Made by a program: the position numbers and the translations under genes
Part shown: in pieces, positions 47,362 through 58,513 of the stretch
Layout: each line of letters opens with the position of its first letter
Numbering within the stretch: the first letter of the stretch is position 1
Assembly (NCBI GenBank): GCA_040285825.1
Contig: JAUPSS010000004.1
Coordinates: 2,956,550-3,020,549, forward strand
Direction: 5' to 3'
Length of the DNA: 64,000 bases
DNA from: Eukaryota sp. TZLM1-RC
Lineage: Eukaryota > Metamonada: BaSk clade
Notes under the pieces: model-generated
Told to the model about the DNA's origin: nothing
The model's database searches: none
The model's input: only the letters and a program-made list of their open reading frames with translations

Positions 47362-47555
47362 AAATTTTGTTTTGAAAATTAATCCTCCATTTGAATTACT
47401 CGCAGCACGTCTGATTGCTTTAGTAAAGCCTGGAAACGGAATCAAACCTGATGGAATACGCCCAATTGCTGTTGGTGAATCTCTTTCTCGTTTGCTAGCA
47501 TCAATTGTCTTCGATCGTGTCAAAGACAAAGCTTCTACATTTTTGAATCCTCATC
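47362..47555 (+). pseudogene. Family A fragment (duplicate of 37904-38097)
   Basis: Plus strand, A residues about 393-455, ending at CATCAATTT joined to a B tail. Confidence 0.78.
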
Positions 47556-47775
47556 AATTTTTTTTTAATTTAATTTTAATTTATTTTCAAAACCACAGTC
47601 TAAAAGTCAATATCTTCAAAACAAGCTTCCACACCATCAAACCTTACAGCAGCAATATTTTCATAATGTGCACTGACAGACATTAAAGCTTTCGAAATCA
47701 TTTTAGGAATTGATTTGAAAATAATAAAAACAATACGATTTAGCCACAAGCGACGATCAAAACGCTTATTCATTC
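47556..47775 (-). pseudogene. Family B 3' end, left part of a copy split by a full-length A
   Basis: Minus strand, B residues about 1005-1064 with 3' UTR. The sequence stops at GCTTATTCATTC and resumes at 51261 (TTTCACAAG), which are adjacent in other B copies. The full-length A sits in the T7 tract between them. Confidence 0.84.
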
Positions 47776-50700
47776 TTTTTTTTTTTTTTCTCCCTCCCTT
47801 AGTCAACCCTTTCATATTTCACTTTCTGTCAAGGCGTCAAAGTCGTACTGTTTCTCTGTCAAAACGATGCCTTTGGCTGATAGTGACTCTGATACTGATT
47901 GGAACGCCCAAGCAAAGATTCTACCAGTCAGATCAAGCTCATCCACTCCACTTCCCCACTCTCCCCACAATACAGGCTATGCTCGAAATTCATCTCAAAA
48001 AAATTCTCATTCAAAAACTGATCATTGTACCAGAAAAAACACAGAAAAACCACCATTACGTTCCTTGCGTTCTGTTGCGCGTTCTATTAACAACTCCGTT
48101 TCTCGAAATTTGTTTTCTCCAGCTGAAACTGCAAAAGTCAAAAGTCTATTTCTACTTTTTTACTCAAAAATTGACAAAATTGAAAGAACTGAAAAAATGA
48201 AACCACTGCCATTAAAAGGTTCTAAAAAATGTTCGATTTGTGGTATCAGTGGTCATAATTCGAGAACGTGCCCTGAGAAACAAAAAAGAGAATTTGAATT
48301 AAAATCTGCTCAACAAATTCTCAAATGTTCTGTTCCAGCTGTTGCCGTTGTGAAAGGTGCTGAAAATAATGTTTCTGACGATCAACAGTTAAATGCTTCT
48401 AGTGTTCCCTCTTCTTCCCCTTCTGAAAACAGTAATTTTTGTTGTCCATTTTGCAAAAAAGATGTTGCAAATTCACGAAATGGTCGAAAACTTCTGTTTT
48501 GTACGAATTGTAAAGCCGTTGATACCGTAAGACCCCCGATCCGGATCCCAGTAGAAATAAGTCCCGCCAGCACAATCCCCTTCTCAATGGAAATGAGAAA
48601 TTTTACTTCTGAATTGAAAAATAATAAGTGGAATATTTCATCCTTCTGGAAATATTTTGCTAGAAAAAACAAAAATTGTTTTAAGAAAAAATTTGGAAAT
48701 AGAAAAATTGTAAAATCAAAAATTTGCCGTATATTGTGCTTACGTGGTCGTTATGGTGCCGCAAAGCAGTCTTTGTTTTCCTCTTCTTTGGCTGATGCAA
48801 ACTCTGATACCCTTGAAAAACTTCAAAAGTTGCATCCTCAAGAAAATTTCAAGTGCAGCAAGCCTGAAGTGTGTCCATTTTGGATTGAAAATCCTATTAC
48901 TGCAATTGAAGTTCTTAAAGCTATTCAAAAATTGCCAAAGGGGAAAGCAGCAGGCCCATCTGGAATTTCTTTTGATCTGTTAAAAATAGCGTGTTCCAGT
49001 GCTCCCGAAATTGCTGATGATCTAGCCCACTATTTTCAACAATTGATTGTTTTGAAAATTAATCCTCCATTTGAATTACTCGCAGCACGTCTGATTGCTT
49101 TAGTAAAGCCTGGAAACGGAATCAAACCTGATGGAATACGCCCAATTGCTGTTGGTGAATCTCTTTCTCGTTTGCTAGCATCAATTGTCTTCGATCGTGT
49201 CAAAGACAAAGCTTCTACATTTTTGAATCCTCATCAATTTGGAATCAAAACAATTGATGGTGCTTCTGTTGCTGCTATTGCCTCTGATACCTTTTTTAAT
49301 GCAGAGGAAAATAATTTTATTTTTAATCTCGACTTTAAAAATGCTTTTAATTCTGTAAAGCGTGAAGTAATTTTTGAAGTTATTAAATCTGATTTTCCTG
49401 AGCTATCGAGTTTTTTCTACCATTTTTATGGGAAAGAATCAGATTTAATTTTTAATTCATTTGGTCTTAAATCATCTTCTGGAGTGAAGCAGGGAGATCC
49501 TTTAGGCCCATTATTGTTTTGTTTAGCTATTCACAAAACTTTAAATATCATTAAGCAAAAATACCCTTCTATAAAAATAGTTGCTTATATGGATGATATA
49601 TCCTTGATTGGTTCATTTGATTTACTAGAATTGGTTGCTCAAGAAATTGCCGATTCATATGAAAATATTGGGCTTCATCTTAATGCCAGCAAATGCCTTC
49701 TGATTGGCTCTTCTGCTCAAGACCTCGTGATAAACGATTCTATTGTCCCTTTTACTAATTATAGTAGTGATGCTTTTAAGTTCCTTGGTTGTTGGTTAGG
49801 AAATGTGCCTCAAATTCAGAATGAATTGCAAGTTATTTTGGAAAAAATGAAAATTGAACTTGATTCAATTTCTTCTTTAGATATAGAAAAGCATATTAAA
49901 TTTTTCATGCTTAAAATTTGCTACACTGGGAGAATAACCCACATTTTGAGATCTTGTGCTCCTTCCATAGCATTAGATTTTTGTCGTTCTTTTAATTCAT
50001 TGAGAACAGAATTTTTTGCTGATTTATTGGATGTAGAACCAGGAATGTTGAAAAGCCATTTATTTTCTTCAGCAAATTTGGGTGGTATTGGTTTTACTAA
50101 ATCTTCAATTTTGTGTCAATCAGCATTCTTGGGTGGTGGCAAAATTTTATTTATGAATTTTCTCGTAGATTTCCTGATGATTCTCATCTGTTAGTCCCCA
50201 ATTGTAGTCCCTATTTGTATGAGTTATCTTGTGAACTTGAAAAATTACCGCCACAAATTTGGACCAAATGTTTTCCTCAATCAATTCAAGAAATTCCAAA
50301 CCGATCTCTATTTAATTTACAGTTTTGCTGTAAAAAGCTTCAACAAAAATTGTCAAAGATTTTTGAAAGCTTGGATTTTGATGTTAGACTTGGCTTGGCC
50401 AAGAAAAAGAATCCCGCTTTTGCAAATCTTTTTACAAGATATGTGTGACAGTACTTCTTCTGCCTTAGTAACAACAATTCCACAAGTTTATGGTACTCTC
50501 TTATCCGATTCTGCTTGGACTCTGAATATGAGATTTCGTTCCTTTATCTGGCCTGATAATTTACCTCATAATTTAATTTGTAAATGTTCTCGAGAAATTA
50601 CAACTACTCATTTGTTAAATTGTAAACATTTTATTACTTTTAGAAGCAAGGTTCATGATGCTGTAAGAGACCAGTTATATTGTATGTGTAAATCTCATAG

Positions 50701-51260
50701 AATTGAATCCTTCTTGGAACCTTTGTTGTCAAATCTGTTTGATGCTGAAAATGATTTTCATAAGAATAATAGAGGTGATGTCATATTACCTGGATTAGAT
50801 GGAAGCTTCATTTTATTGGATGTAATGTCTGTTGATCCTTGTAATGCCTCAAATGAAAGGCTTGTTAATTCTGAAATTCATAATCCCCTTTCAAATGCTG
50901 AAAATTTTAAATTCAAAAATACAATGAACCTTTGTCCAAATTGGCCAGTCTACAGCATGCAAAATACAATTTGTATCCATTTGTATTTTCCCTTTTGGTT
51001 CACTTGCACCAACTGCTTTACGTTTTTGGATGATTTTGAAATGATTGTAAAGAGAAGAACTGGCAGAAATTTCAACAGATTGTTTTGGCAAAATAGAATT
51101 GTGTTCTCTATTTTTAAGGGGATGTTGAAGATGGTTTCTGATGCTTTGCTTTCTCTTGGATCTCACTATGAGAGAGTTGCATCTAGTGTTTTTGTTTTGG
51201 GAGAGATGGATTTTTTAGATGTTGATTTATAGGTTTAGAATAAAATTAAATTTTAAAAAA
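47776..51260 (+). mobile_element. Full-length family A retrotransposon inserted in B
   Basis: Plus strand. The 5' end is an oligo-T tract (T14, merged with the target T7) then CTCCCTCCCTTAG, the ATG is at 47867, the stop is at 51230-51232, and the 3' UTR has AATAAA and an A6 tail. The TSD cannot be read clearly because the target is itself a T-run; at most 7 Ts are shared. It is one of two complete A copies in the window. Confidence 0.9.
47867..51232 (+). CDS. Family A RT/endonuclease polyprotein (frameshifted)
   Basis: The ATG at 47867 opens MPLADSDSDTDW. The first 775 codons hold the zinc knuckle (CSICGISGHNSRTC), zinc ribbon, LPKGKAAGPSG, D in LDFKNAFNSV, KQGDPLGP, YMDD and FLGCWLG. The AKSQKSISTF region reads AKVKSLFLLF because one A was lost and one T gained over about 35 bp, which restores the frame. 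Later breaks: the short A-run at about 50143, an extra T at about 50430, and short A- and T-runs at about 50918 and 50992. The finger, R-x-D and LLDVMSVD are all present after the breaks. The role is the same as described for family B: target nicking and target-primed reverse transcription. Confidence 0.87.
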
Positions 51261-52285
51261 TTTCACAAGATTTTCAAAATCATCAATAAAATTCAAAGCA
51301 GTTTTTCCAAGACGACCATACAACGATATAGCAAATGGGCAAATTTGGTAATCTACATGGCGAACATGCTTCAATTCTTTTAAAGGATTTGCATACTTTT
51401 TCCGTTTGTACAATTCGGAGTCATCAAGGGGGATACTTCGGATTGAGCATTTTCAAGGCATTTTTCTTGCATACATCCACTGTTACGACATCAACAACAT
51501 TCATGACATCATCAAACGAGGGCACAACAACATCAGCACGTCGTTTTCCATATTCTGAATCTCTTACGCTTTCATTTATATCAAGAGACCTCAACAAAGG
51601 TTCAACAAAAGATTCAATATGATAGGAATTACACATTGCATGAATTTGATCTCTGACTGCATCATGCAACGTAGAACGATAGGAAATATATCTATTACAA
51701 TTAAATAAATGTGATAATGTCAAACCAGCTCCACATTTACAAAAACAAATCATTGGGCAAATTACAAGGCCATAAATAACAACGCATTCTCATAGCAGTG
51801 GTCCATTGGTCGTCATTCAAAAATAGACCATAAATCTGGGGAATTTGATTTATCAAAACTGCAGATGAACTGTCCTTCAAATCAATCAAAATATTGGCAA
51901 AAGCAGGATTTTCTTTCTTAGCCGTGCTAAGTCGAACAATAAAATCCTTGTTTTCAAAATTTTTCAAAAGATGTCGTTGGAGCTTTTTCAACGCAAATTT
52001 TAATGAATATAAACTTCTGTCTGGAATTTCTTGAATGGATATGGGGAAACATGATTGCCATAAGTCGGGAGATAAACTGGATATTTCTTCTCTTAAGTTA
52101 TCCAGGAATATGCTATTTGTATTTTCAAGAAGATTTTCGGCAAAAGGATATCTTCTAGAGAATTCAAATACAAAATTTTTCCACCACCAATAAATGCAGC
52201 TTTGGTCAAATATTTTTGATGAATTGAATCCAACACCGCCAAGTTGAACATCAGAAAAAATATGATTTTTCAAAATTGATGGATC
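51261..52285 (-). pseudogene. Family B, right part of the copy split by A
   Basis: Minus strand, B residues about 665-1005, collinear with 47556-47775. Frame breaks are at 51450 (T-run), 51746 (AAAAAC) and near 52180-52217. It is cut at GATGGATCAAC by an A tail, the same site as at 39348 and 57652. Confidence 0.83.
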
Positions 52286-53513
52286 AACTTTTTTTTTAAA
52301 TTTAATTTTATTCTAAACCTATAAATCAACATCTAAAAAATCCATCTCTCCCAAAACAAAAACACTAGATGCAACTCTCTCATAGTGAGATCCAAGAGAA
52401 AGCAAAGCATCAGAAACCATCTTCAACATCCCCTTAAAAATAGAAAACACAATTCTATTTTGCCAAAACAATCTGTTGAAATTTCTGCCAGTTCTTCTCT
52501 TTACAATCATTTCAAAATCATCCAAAAACGTAAAGCAGTTGGTGCAAGTGAACCAAAAAGGGAAAATACAAATGGATACAAATTGTATTTTTGCATGCTG
52601 TAGACTGGCCAATTTGGACAAAGGTTCATTGTATTTTTGAATTTAAAATTTTCAGCATTTGAAAGGGGATTATGAATTTCAGAATTAACAAGCCTTTCAT
52701 TTGAGGCATTACAAGGATCAACAGACATTACATCCAATAAAATGAAGCTTCCATCTAATCCAGGTAATATGACATCACCTCTATTATTCTTATGAAAATC
52801 ATTTTCAGCATCAAACAGATTTGACAACAAAGGTTCCAAGAAGGATTCAATTCTATGAGATTTACACATACAATATAACTGGTCTCTTACAGCATCATGA
52901 ACCTTGCTTCTAAAAAGTAATAAAATGTTTACAATTTAACAAATGAGTAGTTGTAATTTCTCGAGAACATTTACAAATTAAATTATGAGGTAAATTATCA
53001 GGCCAGATAAAGGAACGAAATCTCATATTCAGAGTCCAAGCAGAATCGGATAAGAGAGTACCATAAACTTGTGGAATTGTTGTTACTAAGGCAGAAGAAG
53101 TACTGTCACACATTTCTTGTAAAAGATTTGCAAAAGCGGGATCTTTTTCTTGGCCAAGCCAAGTCTAACATCAAAATCCAAGTTTTCAAAAATCTTTGAC
53201 AATTTTTGTTGAAGCTTTTTACAGCAAAACTGTAAATTAAATAGAGATCGGTTTGGAATTTCTTGAATTGATTGAGGAAAACATTTGGTCCAAATTTGTG
53301 GCGGTAATTTTTCAAGTTCACAAGATAACTCATACAAATAGGGACTACAATTGGGGACTAACAGATGAGAATCATCAGGAAATCTACGAGAAAATTCATA
53401 AATAAAATTTTTGCCACCACCCAAGAATGCTGATTGACACAAAATTGAAGATTTAGTAAAACCAATACCACCCAAATTTGCTGAAGAAAATAAATGGCTT
53501 TTCAACATTCCTG
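52286..53513 (-). pseudogene. Family A 3' third, frameshifted
   Basis: Minus strand, A residues about 725-1122. Breaks are at about 52528, 52590, 52636, 52915 and 53141, all in A- or T-runs. The finger and RLE codons are present. At 53513 it switches to B (CATTCCTG/TTGATGGATC) with no tail. Confidence 0.83.
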
Positions 53514-53822
53514 TTGATGGATCAACAGACATTAAATAAGCCAAAAATTGGGTACGTATTTTGTTAAATTGTCTACAAAAATTGTAAGTTAGGGATGGAG
53601 GTAATGATCGCAGTAAATGAGTAATTTTTCCAGCATAACAAATTTTCAAAAGAAAAAACTTAAGATGTTTTTCCAATTCAAGAGTCTTTATGACTTCTAG
53701 CTCTTTTTTAATTGAATTTAAATAATTTTCAAGGCTGTCAAGTGTCTTTTCGGCGGAACCTAAATAGCAACCCAGAAAGCAGAAACTAGTTGAAGTATAA
53801 TCAATATATGGAACTTCGAGGG
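53514..53822 (-). pseudogene. Family B fragment, RT thumb
   Basis: Minus strand, B residues about 565-668 (FLGCYLGSAEKTLDSLENYL, KICYAGKITHLLRS, LMSVDPS). At 53822 it flips to plus-strand B at GGGAAAAATTTTG, forming an inverted B/B junction. Confidence 0.78.
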
Positions 53823-54253
53823 AAAAATTTTGTATTTGAATTCTCTAGAAGATATCCTTTTGCCGAAAATCTTCTTGAAACTACAAATAGCCTATTCCTC
53901 GATAACTTAAGAGAAGAAATATCCAGTTTATCTCCCGACTTATGGCAATCATGTTTCCCCATATCCATTCAAGAAATTCCAGGCAGAAGTTTGTATTCAT
54001 TAAAATTTGCGTTGAAAAAGCTCCAACGACATCTTTTGAAAAAATTTGAAAGCAAGGATTATATTGTTCGACTTAGCACGGCTAAGAAAAAAAATCCTGC
54101 TTTTGCAAATTTTTTGATTGATTTGAAGGACAGTTCATCTGCAGTTTTGATAAATCAAATTCCCCAGATTTATCGTCTATTTTTGAATGACGACCAATGG
54201 ACCACTGCTATGAGAATGCGTTGTTATTTATGGCCTTGTAATTTGCCCAATGA
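53823..54253 (+). pseudogene. Family B fragment, linker region
   Basis: Plus strand, B residues about 690-835 (GKNFVFEFSRRYPFAENLLE to RCYLWPCNLPN), open for most of its length. It carries more substitutions than other B pieces (ETTNSLF, IPGRSLY, KDYIVRL), so it comes from a more diverged B lineage. It joins minus-strand A at CAATGAAAATCAG. Confidence 0.78.
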
Positions 54254-55868
54254 AAATCAGATTTAATAACTTCAAAAATTGCTTCTCTCTTTACAGAATT
54301 AAAAGCATTTTTAAAGTCGAGATTAAAAATAAAATTATTTTCCTCTGCATTAAAAAAGGTATCAGAGGCAATAGCAGCAACAGAAGCACCATCAATTGTT
54401 TTGATTCCAAATTGATGAGGATTCAAAAATGTAGAAGCTTTGTCTTTGACACGATCGAAGACAATTGATGCCAGCAAACGAGAAAGAGATTCACCAACAG
54501 CAATTGGGCGTATTCCATCAGGTTTGATTCCATTTCCAGGCTTTACTAAAGCAATCAGACGTGCAGCGAGTAATTCAAATGGAGGATTAATTTTCAAAAC
54601 AATTAATTGTTGAAAATAATGGGCTAGATCATCAGCAATTTCGGGAGCACTGGAACACGCTATTTTTAACAGATCAAAAGGAATTCCAGATGGGCCTGCT
54701 GCTTTCCCCTTTGGCAATTTTTGAATAGCTTTAAGAACTTCAATTGCAGTAATAGGATTTTCAATCCAAAAAGGACACACTTCAGGCTTGCTGCACTTGA
54801 AATTTTCTTGAGGATGCAACTTTTGAAGTTTTTCAAGGGTATCAGAGTTTGCATCAGCCAAAGAAGAGGAAAACAAAGACTGCTTTGCGGCACCATAACG
54901 ACCACGTAAGCACAATTTACGGCAAATTTTTGATTTTACAATTTTTCTATTTCCAAATTTTTTCTTAAAACAATTTTTGTTTTTTCTAGCAAAATATTTC
55001 CAGAAGGATGAAATATTCCACTTATTATTTTTCAATTCAGAAGTAAAATTTCTCATTTCCATTGAGAAGGGGATTGTGATGGCGGGACTTATTTCTACTG
55101 GGATCCGGATCGGGGGTCTTACGGTATCAACGGCTTTACAATTCGTACAAAACAGAAGTTTTCGACCATTTCGTGAATCTGCAACATCTTTTTTGCAAAA
55201 TGGACAACAAAAATTACTGTTTTCAGAAGGGGAAGAAGAGGGAACACTAGAAGCATTTAACTGTTGATCGTCAGAAACATTATTTTCAGCACCTTTCACA
55301 ACGGCATCAGCTGGAACAGAACATTCGAGAATTTGTTGAGCAGATTTTAATTCAATTTCTCTTTTTTGTTTCTCAGGGCATGGTCTCGAATTATGACCAC
55401 TGAAACCACAAATCGAACATTTTTTAGAACCTTTTAATGGCAATGGTTTCATTTTTTCAGTTATTTCTATTTTGTCAATTTGTGAGTTAAAAGTAGAAAT
55501 AGATTTTTGACTTTTTCCAGTTTCAGCTGGAGAAAACAAATTTCGAGAAACGGAGTTGGTAATAGAACGCGCAACAGAACGTAAGGAACGTAATGGTGGT
55601 TTTTGTGTGTTGTTTCTGGTACAATGATCAGTTTTTGAATTGAAATTTTTTTTGTGAAAAATTTCGAGCATAGCTTGCATTGTGGGGAGAGTGGTTAAGT
55701 GAAGGAGATGAGCTTGTTTTGACTGGTAGAATCTTTGCTTGGGCGTTCCAATCAGTATCAGAGTCACTATCAGCCAAAGGCATTGTTTTGACAGAGAAAC
55801 AGTACGACTTTGACGCCTTGACAGAAAGTGAAATATGAAAGGGTTGACTAAGGGAGGGAGAAAAAAAA
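54254..55868 (-). mobile_element. Family A 5' half with complete 5' end
   Basis: Minus strand, from the 5' terminus (A8-9 run and GGGAGGGAG at about 55868 on the plus strand) through the ATG at 55783 to residue about 497. A one-base shift in the N-terminal region joins an upstream out-of-frame start to NSKTDHCTRN. Downstream the frame is open through the zinc knuckle (CSICGFSGHNSRPC, with small changes), ribbon, LPKGKAAGPSG and LDFKNAFNSV. This copy has the most private substitutions of any A N-terminus. Confidence 0.85.
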
Positions 55869-56090
55869 AGAACATTTACAAATTAAATTATGAGGTAAAT
55901 TATCAGGCCAGATAAAGGAACGAAATCTCATATTCAGAGTCCAAGCAGAATCAGTTAAGAGAGTACCATAAACTTGGGGAATTGTTGTTACTAAGGCAGA
56001 AGAAGTACTGTCACACATATCTTGTAAAAGATTTGCAAAAGCGGGATTCTTTTTCTTGGCCAAGCCAAGTCTAACATCAAAATCCAAGCT
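55869..56090 (-). pseudogene. Family A fragment before the finger
   Basis: Minus strand, A residues about 832-907 (LDFDVRLGLAKKKNPAFANL to HNLICKCS), with LLTDSAW for LLSDSAW. It lies upstream of the 5' end of the previous copy, so it may be target DNA. At 56090 it switches to family D. Confidence 0.78.
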
Positions 56091-56377
56091 TTTGTTGAAC
56101 CACTTGTGCGAAGGTTGTCATCTGAAAATGAAGATGAAAATACTTTTGGGAAACGCCGTGCTGATTTAATTACCCCTGCGTCTGATGGTGTTATTAAAGT
56201 TGTTGATGTTGTTACTGTTGATGTTTGTAAAGACTCAGCAATTGATTTTGCTAAAAGAGACGAAACTCCACTTTGCTTTGCTGAAAAGAGCAAAATCAAA
56301 AAGTACAATGAACCCTTATCGCAGCTAGGACGTATTGAGCATGTCAAGTATCAGTTGGTTCCATTTGCTGTTTCTCT
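56091..56377 (+). pseudogene. Family D RLE fragment
   Basis: Plus strand, about 95 codons with no break. It starts at FVEPLVRRL and holds GKRRADLITP, then VVDVVTVDVC, KKYNEPLSQLGRIEHVKYQL and PFAVSLF. It is the RLE core of a family distinct from A and B: R-x-D and D are conserved, but about half of the surrounding residues differ from B. It is cut at its 3' side by a B tail. The missing C-terminus could be of the family E type. Confidence 0.8.
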
Positions 56378-57652
56378 TTTTAATTTAATTTATTTTCAAA
56401 ACCACAGTCTAAAAGTCAATATCTTCAAAACAAGCTTCCACACCATCAAACCTCGCAACAGCAATTTCTTCGTAATGTGCACTGACAGACATCAAAGCTT
56501 TCGAAATCATTTTAGGAATTGATTTGAAAATAGTAAAAACAATACGATTTAGCCACAAGCGACGATCAAAACGCTTATTCATTCTTTTTTTCACAAGATT
56601 TTCAAAATCATCAATAAAATTCAAAGCAGTTTTTCCAAGCCGACCATACAACGATATAGCAAATGGGCAAATTTGGTAATCTACATGGCGAACATGCTTC
56701 AATTCTTTTAAAGGATTTGCATACTTTTTCCGTTTGTACAATTCGGAGTCATCAAGGGGGGATACTTCGGATTGAGCATTTTTCAAGGCATTTTTCTTGC
56801 ATACATCCACTGTTACGACATCAACAACATTCATGACATCATCAAACGAGGGCACGACAACATCAGCACGTCGTTTTCCATATTCTGAATCTCTTACGCT
56901 TTCATTTATATCAAGAGACCTCAACAAAGGTTCTACAAAAGATTCAATATGATAGGAATTACACATTGCATGAATTTGATCTCTGACTGCATCATGCAAC
57001 GTAGAACGATAGGAAATATATCTATTACAATTAAATAAATGTGATAATGTCAAACCAGCTCCACATTTACAAAAACAAATCATTGGGCAAATTACAAGGC
57101 CATAAATAACAACGCATTCTCATAGCAGTGGTCCATTGGTCGTCATTCAAAAATAGACCATAAATCTGGGGAATTTGATTTATCAAAACTGCAGATGAAC
57201 TGTCCTTCAAATCAATCAAAAAATTGGCAAAAGCAGGATTTTCTTTCTTATAATAAAATAAACTTAATTTAAAAAAAAATTCTTAGCCGTGCTAAGTCGA
57301 ACAATAAAATCCTTGTTTTCAAAATTTTTCAAAAGATGTCGTTGGAGCTTTTTCAACGCAAATTTTAATGAATATAAACTTCTGTCTGGAATTTCTTGAA
57401 TGGATATGGGGAAACATGATTGCCATAAGTCGGGAGATAAACTGGATATTTCTTCTCTTAAGTTATCCAGGAATATGCTATTTGTATTTTCAAGAAGATT
57501 TTCGGCAAAAGGATATCTTCTAGAGAATTCAAATACAAAATTTTTTCCACCACCAATAAATGCAGCTTTGGTCAAATATTTTGATGAATTGAATCCAACA
57601 CCGCCAAGTTGAACATCAGAAAAAATATGATTTTTCAAAATTGATGGATCAA
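56378..57652 (-). pseudogene. Family B 3' part, split by a 29-bp insertion
   Basis: Minus strand, B residues about 665-1064. The C-terminal frame (56409-57083) is open for 224 codons with RLE and finger. An A5 at about 57072 breaks it, and the 29-bp insertion at 57251-57279 breaks it again. It has EEIAVARF near the end, where others have ENIAAVRF. It is cut at GATGGATCAAC by an A tail. Confidence 0.83.
57251..57279 (+). mobile_element. 29-bp tail-only insertion with 6-bp TSD
   Basis: TTCTTA at 57245-57250 recurs at 57280-57285. The insert begins TAATAAAATAAACTTAATTT and ends in an A9 run. It has the style of an element 3' terminus (stop, AATAAA, A tail) but matches none of the A-E tails exactly. 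Other B copies have an uninterrupted site here. Confidence 0.75.
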
Positions 57653-58513
57653 CTTTTTTTTTTAAATTTAATTTTATTCTAAACCTATAAATCAACATCT
57701 AAAAAATCCATCTCTCCCAAAACAAAAACACTAGATGCAACTCTCTCATAGTGAGATCCAAGAGAAAGCAAAGCATCAGAAACCATCTTCAACATCCCCT
57801 TAAAAATAGAAAACACAATTCTATTTTGCCAAAACAATCTGTTGAAATTTCTGCCAGTTCTTCTCTTTACAATCATTTCAAAATCATCCAAAAAACGTAA
57901 AGCAGTTGGTGCAAGTGAACCAAAAAGGGAAAATACAAATGGATACAAATTGTATTTAGCATGCTGTAGACTGGCCAATTTGGACAAAGGTTCATTGTAT
58001 TTTTTGAATTTAAAATTTTCAGCATTTGAAAGGGGATTATGAATTTCAGAATTAACAAGCCTTTCATTTGAGGCATTACAAGGATCAACAGACATTACAT
58101 CCAATAAAATGAAGCTTCCATCTAATCCAGGTAATATGACATCACCTCTATTATTCTTATGAAAATCATTTTCAGCATCAAACAGATTTGACAACAGAGG
58201 TTCCAAATAGAATTCAATTCTATAAGACTTACACATACAATATAATTGGTCTCTTACAGCATCGTGAACATTGCTTCTAAAAGTAATAAAATGTTTACAA
58301 TTTAACAAATGAGTAGTTGTAATTTCACGAGAACATTTACAAATTAAATTATGAGGTAAATTATCAGGCCAGATAAAGGAACGAAATCTCATATTCAGAT
58401 TCGGATAAGAGAGTACCATAAACTTGTGGAATTGTTGTTACTAAGGCAGAAGAAGTACTGTCACACATATCTTGTAAAAGATTTGCAAAAGCGGGATTCT
58501 TTTTCTTGGCCAA
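57653..58513 (-). pseudogene. Family A 3' end, left part of a copy split by a full-length A
   Basis: Minus strand, A residues about 845-1122, with the same markers as the tandem units at 39.3-41.7 kb (the deletion in the DSAWTL codons, FYLEPLL). Its C-terminal frame (57685-58419) is open. It is interrupted at GGCCAA (58513) and resumes at 62008. Confidence 0.85.
58491..58513. repeat. 23-bp target-site duplication, left copy
   Basis: The 23 bp here (starting GCGGGATTC, ending TTGGCCAA) are repeated exactly at 62008-62030, right after the A tail of the full-length A element. The four As before the left copy could extend it to 27 bp but merge with the tail on the right. Confidence 0.92.
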
